From Membranipora membranacea (lineage: Eukaryota; Bryozoa; Gymnolaemata; Cheilostomatida; Membraniporidae): DNA of 64,000 nt. Shown here piece by piece: positions 26,001-38,135 of this stretch. Numbering within the stretch: the stretch's first letter is position 1; each line of letters opens with the position of its first letter. The stretch covers positions 9,545,387 to 9,609,386 of the forward strand of contig OU612069.1 of NCBI GenBank assembly GCA_914767715.1. Reading direction: 5' to 3'. Below the pieces are notes generated by a model. That model saw only the letters and a list, made by a program, of their open reading frames with translations. It searched no databases and was not told the origin of the DNA. The position numbers were made by a program, and so were the translations under genes.

Positions 26001-27977
26001 ACTATATATTTAACCCACCAAACTTTATCGGACTCAAATACTCACTTGAGATGTTTGTTAACCAAAACTATGAAACCATGGATTACATCAACGATTGTGA
26101 GTATAACATAAGCACATTGATGTCCAAGAGAAGTCCACATGTAGCCTTATCTCAAAGCATGCTGATGATATGATATACTACTGCATGTATATCTCTGATC
26201 GATAGAAAGTGAATTAATTTATCTAGTAAGAGTACCATCACAAGGCATTTTGAGTGACGACCTGGGTTCAGATTTAATAATAAAGGGTAGGAACATGTTA
26301 GGTACTACTAATAAATTGACTCTAGCGATCAGAGATACACATGTTAATAGTGCCAATAGTGTAATCTCGATGTCAGTGTGATCTCAAAGGCCCTTTTTTT
26401 TCTCTTTTTTTTTAAACAAAAGAAAAAAAATGTGACTTTGAGATAAGGCTAGTGACTAGTCCATATGTGGCCTTGAACAGATTTTGTACATTTTATGTAC
26501 CATTGAGGCGTCAAATTGTTCGTAGGCAGACCAGTTGTCATGTCTCGCTTTCAAAAAGCTAATTTTGAGTATAGTGAATGTTACCTCACCTTACTAACTA
26601 TAGGCTCCCACCTCAGCTACCCAAAATCAGATGGTTACTTATATTTTGTTACCTCCTAACTAACCGAACTAAACTCTAGCTAGTATTTACTCATCTAGAG
26701 TATCCAAAGCAATGGATGGTCGGGAATTGGTATCAGGAAATTTTAACACACTCATTTGCATATGGTAGGGACAACACAATTCCAACAAGGGAAGAACAGT
26801 TTAGAATGGCAGAAGACTTAAAAGTTTTGAATTCTTTTTACAGATGATGTGTTTGCTAGCACTTTTGAGATAGAGTATAGAGGTCAGTTGTACAGCCTCT
26901 TTAAGCCTCGCCGGTTGACTAGATCCACACCAGATTCAATCAATGACATATTCAAACTATGGCCTGAGGGATTAGACTTCAATCACTTGAACAGGACTGA
27001 GCAATACAAGATCTTCTGTGACGAGACACCGAGTAAGTTAATTCCCTGAATTTTTTAACTAGAACTGTTACGATCAGGGACCCACCGCAAAGATGCATGT
27101 CTGTAGGATTCCAGGAGATCGGACTTGTATGGGAACTTGGTATAATCATGTATGAACTATTAATGACATGTGATTACTGATGTTGGTTGTAACAACTCCT
27201 CCTCATTTATGCAACTGGGCTTTAGACCATCTTAGGCTGAGTTAGATGTTTGTTTTGTTTGACTGTTCTGTAAAAAACAAGAAACAAAAATGTTAGTGTG
27301 TTGTTGGTAATCTAAGGTCCTTCTTTTATCGTTTTCCAAGCATGCATTTATTTTTATTCAACACCCAGATAGCAGATGCGTTAATGTAACTACTCCAACT
27401 CATATCTATCCTGGCAAATGTGTTGGCTCTGAATGGTTGGATGTAGTGAATATTTCCATTCTATTATTTGTATTATGTATAATGTAGGATTATACCAACT
27501 TCATAATTTGTGTTATGACACAATCTACTACGCTACAGTGGTTATCTAATGAGATACATCATACAGTACTGCGTATACCACTGTACAACACACAAGTCTC
27601 CAGCTTAAAACCATTAGTCAAACGCTGTTTCGAGGCCTTCTCTAGTACAACCTCCTCATGACAAGCCCCAGCAGCATGAAGCCACCCCTGTGTTTTGTGA
27701 GCATCTCATTCCATCACTTTATCCATCCATCCATTAATCCTAATCACAATGTTATACAAATGTAATACTATCACCTTACTTATGAACTTGAGCTTGTTTG
27801 GATACAACTTCACTGCTCCAATTAGTTAATGTGGGCTCACTAGTTAGCGCCATCAACGAAAAGATGGTGAAACTGGTAAGTGCGCTTGCTAGAGACCTGA
27901 GTCCAACTGTTGGAGCTTTTTTGATTGTGTGATTGATTGTGTGATTGATTGATTGAGTGATTCAGTGATTGATTGAC

Positions 27978-28008
<31 letters not shown>

Positions 28009-28009
28009 G

Positions 28010-28058
<49 letters not shown>

Positions 28059-29495
28059 CAGAGTCAAATAGTGTATATTGCCTGATATAAACCATAACCT
28101 GTCACCTTATATATTGATATATGTTGATTTATGTTGTAAATTACAGTTGATGGCAACTGGTCAGAGCCGATATGGACAGGAGAACTGGTACCAGAAGTGA
28201 CTTGTGGTACGACCACTAAGAAGTACATAAGATACTGTAATAATCCTTCTCCATACAACGGGGGACTAGACTGCGAGGGTGAAAGTAACTTATACATAGA
28301 AGTAGACTTGATACCGTGTTTTAGTAAGTAATGCTAAACTCAGATTACATTTGTAACTTTGCTTTTGATCATTTCAGTAATATCAACATGTGCTTGTTTC
28401 TTGTATTGCACTTCCGGGAGACTGTGACATGTGACAATGTAGAGAGTGGGAGTTACCTTCATTTATGGGAAGCACTATTTCCACCATCAATAATTCATGC
28501 CAAGTAGATCATTTTCACCATGCAAATCTGACAAAACTTTATCATAAGTGCTGAGATTTAATTTAAACTGATGTTGAACTTTAAATGTAATTTAAAATAA
28601 TTATTTAAATTGCCGAAAATTAGAAAGTTTTGATTTTAATCTCACCATAGCTGGGTTTAAATATTTGCACGATGGTATGATCACAGTGGTATAATAAGTG
28701 TTTACCTCTAGGAGGTTGACCCTTTATCAAAGACACCAGCTGGCAGGACTGGCTCACATGTTCGGTTCCTTTATAAACCAACATGGAGCAGTACCATGGT
28801 TCTGAAGGAGGCAGGGACACGCTGCCTCCCCTAGAATGCTTAACAGAGTGGCCTTAAGGTACTGTCAAAGACCAATCCAAATATCAACATATCATATATA
28901 ATACTTTCACGGCTTCACAAAAATAAATGCATTGTATGGCGTGACGTAAAAAGTCAGTTTAGACTAGTCATAGATCAGAGAAAATCAAATTTTACTATGA
29001 ACGCAATCTCTAAGTATGCATTCCACCTGGTTTGAAATTTCTTGCAATTAATCTGACTCCCCCATCTGCTTTGACAAAAACAGCGTTTTCTGCCTCATTT
29101 CCTCCCTAAAATGACACAACGTCATCGAATCAAGTTTTTGTTCAGGTATTCATTTTCAGTAGCTCGACAGCTTTCCAACGGTATATGATATGTTGATATT
29201 CGGATCGGTCTTTGACATTACCTTAAAAATGCTATAATCGAATATTCCATGTCAGAATCAGCTCATTTGGAACTTCCATTTGCTATTCATATCATTGAAA
29301 TGCTTTGGAGGCTGAGGATTAACCCCAGACTCCACAGGAGCAGCTTACAATACCCAACCAGGTGTTGCTTCACACCCTAGAGGATTCTCCCTACCATTTT
29401 TCCTAAACTATGGGCCTGTATCTCTGGTCCATAACTCACCTGATAACATCTGCTGGCATTGATTGATTGATTGATTGATTGATTGATCGATCGAT

Positions 29496-29560
<65 letters not shown>

Positions 29561-32500
29561 CGAGGAATGGGATAAATAAACCTGATGAATTTATCTCAAC
29601 GTATACATTAAATATGAGTATTATATATTATGGTTATGGGTCCACAGTCTCAGGATTTGAAACGACTTGTTAGCATATTATATTTGGGGCTTAAGACTTG
29701 AAATCTGAAATTCAGACTAAGGATATCCGACTTCTGACTTGGCTTTAGGCTTCAGACTTAAACTTCAGACTGAAGACATGAGACTTGGATGACAGGCTGT
29801 TGAATTGATCAATGTGTTATATATTACCAGTTGATGGAGGTTGGAGCCTTTGGTCTGAATGGAGCTCACCTAGTGCTTCCTGTGGTACTGAGGTTGTTGT
29901 CAGGAACAGGGAGTGTAACAATCCCATCCCTAGTGGTGGCGGTGCAATTTGTGGTGGTACTGAGGCTCTTTACGATCAGCAGAGCATCTCCTATATGACT
30001 TACCAGCATGAGAATAAATGTGGTATGAGTAATACCTGATCCTCACTGATCATGTGATACACCAATCATGTGACACACATATCGTGTATATGTAAATGTG
30101 TCTCATGTCGGAATTGTTACATCCCAAGATTGAATTGCTATGATTGCGGTTAGGTAGGTTTGTTGACTCTATCAAAGATACACATACTTTCAAACCAACC
30201 TCTATTAATAAATAAATAAAAAATAAATAGTTATTTTGAAGTCAGTGTGCATCCTAACATACAAAATGAGAAATTGAGTTTTATTGATTTTAGTTATTTT
30301 ATTAACAACTTTTTTTAGTTTCATTTGACACCCAGTTATATACAAACCAGGAGCAAATATGGTGAATTCAGCACATATATATTAGAATTGAACCTGTAAA
30401 TAAGACAGAAACTATTCACAGCTGATCTAGGCTAGCATAATACAGTTCAGATCTTGAATCACTAGTCAAAGGATTTTATATTTGTTGGTTTACAGCCAAC
30501 AATTGTTTTCTCTCTTGTAACATAATATCATTGTCATTGTCAGGTGTTGATTGTGAGACAGATCTGGACTGTGCAGGTATGGGCTCAAAGGCTTTCTGTG
30601 ATGGTACACCTAATAAACGCTGCCTATTCTACTGCCAGGACAGTCTGCACTGTGCTGACGGTGTATGTACTGAGATAACCAGATTGTTTGGTCAGCAGAT
30701 AACTGTATGTATGGATGAGTGTGGCGGAGATTTTGGCAAGACTTGTAATATGGACACTCATGTCTGTGTCGGTGAGTCAAGGCACAATTCACATGTAGCT
30801 ATTTAAGTAGAGCATGAATGATTAAGATTGATCAATTGATTTATTGAGTGGTTGATTAATTGATTGATTGATTTTCATATTGCATTCAGTATCATTACTG
30901 GAAAATTGAACCTGAAAATGAGCTTTAGGCCTTCATCAATATGACAATTGCAAAGTTTGTTAAAGTATGTCATTGAAAATGGAAAAAATGGTTTGACACA
31001 TTTCTGAGTTTTACTTTTCTTAAGTCCCAAAAGTGTGTAGTCTCGCGATATGACCTTCAATTTGTAAAGCAATATGATAAGGGGTGGATACTAAGGTTTA
31101 ATTTACTTTAAGTTACTTAGTTAAGTCATGTAGGTTTATATACAGTCCAGTTATTGCTTGGCTGACAATACAGTCATGGAATAGGACAAAACAATATGGA
31201 AATCCCCTGAATGTATGACATGCATGCATGTTAATGAACCAAATGCTAAAATTAACAAGACTAACTGGTTAATACTGAGTTTTTTGTATTGTAAATATTT
31301 ATCTTATATTTTGTGGATCTCTTTGTTGCTGACAGGTAGAAGGTGTATGATAAAATGTAATGGTACATTGGCCCCAGAGAACCAAACTTGTCCTGAGTCA
31401 CAGCACTGCAGCAAAGTCAACAACTACTGTACTACCATCTGTAATGTATGTATCATATCCTTGCATCACGTCAAGTTCAAGTGTTGACTTGACTTAAAAC
31501 TTAATGTGTCATTTGAGTCGACTTAAAAAATTTAAGTCCATTTCCCACCTCTCCTTTAATGTCTGGTGATTTTTCAAATATTGATTTTTCATATTAAGCC
31601 ATGGCCATGAAAATCACCATGATTAAAAGGTTGTTACATTGATGTGTGGCATCTTTAAAGATTTGAAGCTGCCAATCAGCATGGCACTGATGTATTACAG
31701 AGGTAGCGACACCAGGCTTTGCATTGTATCAGTTTATAATTGGACAACAACTGAGACAGTATTTTGTTGGTTCATAATTCTAAAGTATGAGCATTAGGCA
31801 TCCAATCCCCCAGCCGCGAGGACGGATGAGATATGCATTTTTGATAATCAATCACATAACATATTGTTGATTGTTCAAGCATAAATTGTGATTGTCTGAT
31901 GACTGTCCTTCCTTCTTATTAGAAGAACCAAAAACTATAACATATGTACATATACTTAAACCACTGCTGCCACACAGCCAAATGTGTGTTTATAGAATCT
32001 GTGTAGCTCAAAACTGATAAAATGAGGCTGCAATCTCAGCATTGTCACCTAATGAGCAAATAATTTGCACAAACTGATCGTCAAAATTAGGGTATGAAAT
32101 TAATTATCTACCGCATCAGGTGACGTAGTTACCGTCTTACTAGTGCACACTGTACACGTCATAAGCGGGTGAGTAGATTTCATGCCCTGATTTTGAAGAT
32201 CAGTTTGTACAAATTATTTGTCCATTAGGTGACAATTATGAGATTTAAGTCTCAATTAATTATCTTGGAGCTATGCATTCAATAAGCACAAATTTGCATG
32301 AGTGGAAGCAGTAGTTTAATCACTGAACGTAAAATCTGACAAACATTCAAATTCTTGGACATGCCATACTATCTATTGTTTTGGTTTGTTGTAACTGATT
32401 ATCTGATGATTGTAGTCTCGACATTCGTGTGCAGAGTGGTTGGGAGTCACTGGTACATGTTTCAAACTTGATGATAATCCTGAGACCTCTGACCCTGAGT

Positions 32501-35500
32501 GTGTGGTCGGCTGTTATACTGATGAGGACTGCACTAACAGTAACATGACTTGTCAAAAAGGTACATGGATAAATCCCACAATGCAATAAGCATCCAACAA
32601 TACAATGAGGTAGTACCATAGACTTCATATACTTAGTACAACTATATCTATGGGGTAGAACAATACAATGAGTATCCCATATCACATCAGTATCCCACAG
32701 TCCTGTCAATGAGAAAAGTATCCCATAATGCAATAAGTATTCCACAGTTCAATGGGTTACCCACAATACAATGGGTTTCCCACAATGCAATTAGTATCCC
32801 ACAATACAATGAGTATTTTATGAAAATCCAAAAGTCTGGAATTCAAAATGAGCTAGGGCAGGTAAGTGATAGCATCACTGATTTGGATCAAATTTTTTCC
32901 ACCTCAGTTGATAGCATACATGAGACTAATTTTATGTAATAGTAATCTTATAAACGTGTGGTCGGCTGTTATACTGATGAGGACTGCACTAACAGTAACA
33001 TGACTTGTCAAAAAGGTACATGGATAAATCCCACAATGCAATAAGCATCCAACAATACAATGAGGTAGTACCATAGACTTCATATACTTAGTACAACTAT
33101 ATCTATGGGGTAGAACAATACAATGAGTATCCCATATCACATCAGTATCCCACAGTCCTGTCAATGAGAAAAGTATCCCATAATGCAATAAGTATTCCAC
33201 AGTTCAATGGGTTACCCACAATGCAATGGGTTTCCCACAATGCAATTAGTATCCCACAATACAATGAGTATTTTATGAAAATCCAAAAGTCTGGAATTCA
33301 AAATGAGCTAGGGCAGGTAAGTGATAGCATCACTGATTTGGATCAAATTTTTTCCACCTCAGTTGATAGCATACATGAGACTAACTTTATGTAATAGTAA
33401 TCTTATAAACGGGTTACATATGCATTTTGGGAACTGCGTTAACAAGCTTAAGGGCATTATTTAACTACGTGGTCATAAGTGTGGCAGTATTCCCTTGTGT
33501 ACCCTGTCACATAACGTCTTATTCTATTTACAGGAATGTGTTTGGTAGATGATATTGGAGACATTTCTTGTGAGGGAGATCAGAATTGTCCTGAGACCTC
33601 TTTCTGTCACCCTGATGACAATGTTTGTGTGGGCCCGAGTAACACCACCGCACCGTGCGGTAAGATAACAGATTGTGGATCTCTGGCTATGTGCACCTGT
33701 ACAGATTGTGAGATGTCGGGACAGTGTGTGCGCATCATCAACATCAACGTAGCCTGCCAAGAGGAGGAAGATTGTGGTTAGTACTCACACTGATATATAT
33801 CTATATATATATATATATATATATACTTTTATTGGCATAAATCTCATTTGTTTAAAATATTTTTCATAAAAACCAAAAAAAAACTTTTAAAAATCAAAGT
33901 ATTCATTTCTGATCCATAGAGAGTGAACCTATTTCACTTAGCATGAGTACCATCACAAGGAATTTGGTGTGATGACTCGAGTTCTAATTCACTAATTAGG
34001 GGTGGGTACATGTTAGGTACTCATACTAAATTGACTCTAACGATCAGAGATACACATGATAATAGTGTTGTCTCAATGTCAGTGTGGTTGGTTTTGATAA
34101 TCTGATGTTCTGTTTGAGGGTCAAACCTGATTGAAAGTCTGGAAACGACAGTCGCTTTCACTGATTTTTTACCTCTATGCTGTGTCGTTAGTTTTCACTT
34201 GTTTATTAATGCATGATGTAACTGTTCACCGATGGTGCAGCATAAACAATGCTTTTGTCATTTGTATGGTATGGTATCAAAAAGCTTTCATTTGAGATGA
34301 TAATCATGCCCCCTTTAGGGCTGACCATCAACAATTAGCATCGCATAGATCAGTGAAAAGACAGTCCTTGCACAAAGTTGCCTCATCAATTCATAGGATT
34401 TTTATAGAATTTAATTTTCCTTCCTTTTTTTATAACATTTATTGACAACAATATTCATCATTAAAATTAAGATGTTCTCTCAAATGTGGCAAAGCAAACA
34501 ATAAAGAATAAAAGAAGAATCACCGAAATACACAGAAAACATTGAAAATGAATATTTAATAGATGATTTGACTAACAGGTAGATTCAGTGCCCTGAGTGA
34601 GCGTGTAAGGTCATTGCTCATTGGTCATTCACTCTGAATTTTCCTTCTAATTACTAACAGGTTTGTATGAGAATTGTGTGGGTGGTGAATGTCAGATACA
34701 GCAGGATGCTTATGGCCTCGTAGCCACAGCTGAGCTGACCTGCAGGCGATGTAATGAGGACACTTCTTTTCAGTCCACTTGTAGTAGCCCCGAATGTCAG
34801 TGTGAAGGAGATGATATGGACTTTTACGCTGGAGCTACTAGGTGTTTACTCAAGCGTGACGCTATCACTAATACAGAGAGTGAGTGGATAGTTTGCTAGC
34901 TGTCTTTTGTTTAACTGATGAGGCACACCAATTTTGGTTTTGTTTCATTGATTCATTGATTTATCGATTCATCGATTCATTGATTCATTGATTGGATGCT
35001 TTCGACATTGCAAAAGGTTTTTAGAGAGAATGCTCGTATAAAGGCTATCTTGGTAGTAACAATGAAACAGGAAAACATAATACTGTTTTCTTGTTTCATT
35101 GTTGCTACCAAGATAGGGTGGATGACTTTAGTTCAGTGATAGACCTTTATTATATCACTGAACTAAAATCATCCACCCTATTTTTCTCATGTGCGTAAAA
35201 TCTTTTCTCCACTATGTCAAGTATTACATGGGCAAGGGCTACACAGGGTTAATAGATGAGATATGTTTCACAAATGTGTAGTAATGGTGTTCTAATCACA
35301 AGGTCTGTCTGAGGCCGAAGACTGAGAAATGTTGCCTCAAAGGGGGTTGGTCCGCCCTATTCTGAGCCAAGTTGTTCTGAGTTTGCAGGCCTGTCGAAGC
35401 ACACTTACGCGCTCTTACTACTTCCTACTCCTGTGTTGTTTTTATAACCAGATTGTAACAATGATCCTGAACAATGTGCTGGATATATATGTAAGGGTGG

Positions 35501-38080
35501 GAGTTGCTTTCCCATCTGTAATAAGAAGTATGATTGTCCGTTTAATCACCACTGTCAACGAGGAAGGTGCCGCCAAAGCTGCCTGTCAACTGGAAAATCA
35601 AACTACGCACTCCAAGGTAACATAGCAAATATTTGGTTTATTCTAGGCTGACCAGGTCTCTGATAAGAACAATGTCCCATTTTCAATCAATCACACCATC
35701 AGGGTGGATATATTTTGTTGTGATAGACACCAATAGACTGTAGCTCAAGTAATGGAGTCAATATATTTTATATATATTATTATAATTATTACATATATTA
35801 TCATATTATACTTGAATACACATATCAATGTTCAGAATTTATACTTAAAAACATATTTTTAAGTATAAATACGAATGTCTTTGAATTGTGTTGAAAAATG
35901 TCTCTTGAATTGTCTTATAAATGTGAATGCGATGAAAATTGTCTTTTAGTGCACATAAGTTAAGTTTCCCTATAACCCCAACAGGGGAAAATTTACTTTT
36001 GATTTTGATTTTTGATTGATTTGATTTGTTGATTCCACTAATCAAAGGATTTTGGCAAAACATAAATAATAAATCTTTAATATATACAACTTGTATTTAC
36101 ACACAGATACAGTCATATTACCTTTCACTGTATCGTACCTGTATTGTTGTAGAGATGTCGTGTGGAGATGGACTGACTTGTGATGAGAATCTGTGTAAGA
36201 TGGAGTGTGTAGAGAACGAGCATTGTCTCCCTGATCAGAGATGTGTACAAGACATGTGTGAGGATCTCTGTAACATTGGTAAGTTTCATCGTTAATTTAT
36301 CAATCAATTTGTAATAATTATAGTGTAAGTTTCTTGTTAGTTAGTCCTCATCTTAGTTGTAGCTTATACACTTCAGAGGAGTAAATATTAGCTAGAGTTT
36401 AGTTTTGCTAGTCTTTGGTTCACTTGGCAGCAACTACGCAATATTCTGCAAGTACAACAGCATCTGGTATCGCAACTGTTTCCAATAACGCTCATATAAA
36501 GTCAATAATACAGTCAACCACTAATTGATCAAATATTGAATAATAAAGTCAGACTTTGATAAACGCCTAGTAATATTACTTGAAGAACAGTGATTCCATT
36601 AGTCTGAGCCCTCCAGACTTTTGCCCTCTGTCTGATAGCCCCCCTCCCCCGCGCTTTCCTAAGCGTTAACCAGTAAAATAAGATGATTGAATAAAATTCA
36701 AAAGTAGATATGTTAATACTCAAGTTAATTAAATTAATTTAATCAATTAAATGCTTTCTCTCCCCTCACATAGATCGAGATTGTCCCAGAGGATACAAGT
36801 GTGCCGGGGAGACTTGTGAGAAACCCTGTTCCCATGACGACCAATGTAAACATTACGAGTTCTGTCATGGCTATCTGTGCTCGCCCATCTGTGACCCAGT
36901 AAACTTCCATGAGATATGTGGAGTTAGCGCCAAATGCATACTGGGAGTGTGCAGCAGACACTGTTTGGTGAGTAGCATATTTTAATACTTGACTAATGGA
37001 TGACATGCTGGAAAAACAGCTAACACTCACTACAAGGTGTCCCAGCAATGGGCCATGTAAGGTCAACAACCCTAACACGTACGCTGTGTTGCATAGGGTG
37101 GCAATGGTGGTGTGGACTTCGCAATGGGACGAGAGAATACAACTCTGAGTAGTGAATAGCGACATGCTGATAAGCGCCATCAACCTATTCTTTTTTTGGT
37201 ATGGTGGAATGGCGCAAACGGTTAGCACACTTGCTTTTCACTGCCATGCGATTCTTGTCACAGGACTAGTGGGTTCAAGTCCACAATGAATATTCCAGCC
37301 CCCAGCACCCTCAGTTTATACCTCCCCAATGGTAATATAAGTTACAAATATAATGTGATGTTGTCTTAGTGCATCCCATGATAATCTGTCTTGCCTCGAC
37401 AAATTCTGTTGGCAAGATCGGGAAAACTGTCGAGAAGAGAGTTTCCTCCTAGATTACAATTGAGGAGAGCACATTTGAAAATGGAGATCCCCCTCCAACA
37501 AAGCTTAACAACAAAGTTTAATGATTGGTGTAGTTTGCCTCACCCATATCTAGTTTGTAGCGATTTAATCCCAACTATTTTTCTGCAGAATGACGCGGGC
37601 TGCGCAGATGATCAGATGTGTCTGGGTAACTCCTGTGTACAAAGGTGTCTGACGTCACATCATTGCCAGAGACCTGACACTGAGTGTGTACATGGGACGT
37701 GTACCAGCGAGTGCCAGTCCGCTGAATCATGTGGGGACTCAGGCTCAGGATGGGCTTGTGACAATAACTTGTGTGCTAAGACTTGTACTTCTCAAAAATA
37801 CTGCCATCTTTCTCAGGTGAAATTACTGATAAAGCATCTGCTGGCTGGAAAAAAAATTGATGTAGAGTGCCATGTTTTGCAAGTATTAAAAAAAACCAAG
37901 GAGCCTTGTAAGATTGCCCACACAAAATTGATTGATTGATCGGTTATTGATTGTTGGTTGGTTTATTTAACTGATTGATTTAACTGATTGATTAAACTGA
38001 TTGATTGATTGATTGATCTATCGATCGGTCGGTTGGTTGGTTGATTTGTTGGTTGATCGGTTGGTTGGTTGCTTGATTGC

Positions 38081-38135
<55 letters not shown>

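Noticed and set aside
27840-28095. Minus-strand frames of Ile-Asn-Gln-Ser repeats
   Set aside because: Produced by the GATT tetranucleotide repeat, which has no stop on that strand. The same holds for 38018-38266 and for the Ser-Gln-Pro-Ala frames at 22888-23115.
32956-33015. Second copy of the exon 26 end as an extra exon
   Set aside because: The duplicated block has no acceptor at its left boundary; exon 26 (phase 1) joins exon 27 directly.
32347-33200. Minus-strand frames beginning MEYLLHYG in duplicate
   Set aside because: They arise from the CCCACAATGCAAT-rich intron repeat within the 455-bp duplication.
36743-37228. Minus-strand 161-residue frame
   Set aside because: It overlaps exon 31 on the opposite strand and has no splice or start support; a shadow of the cysteine-coding exon.
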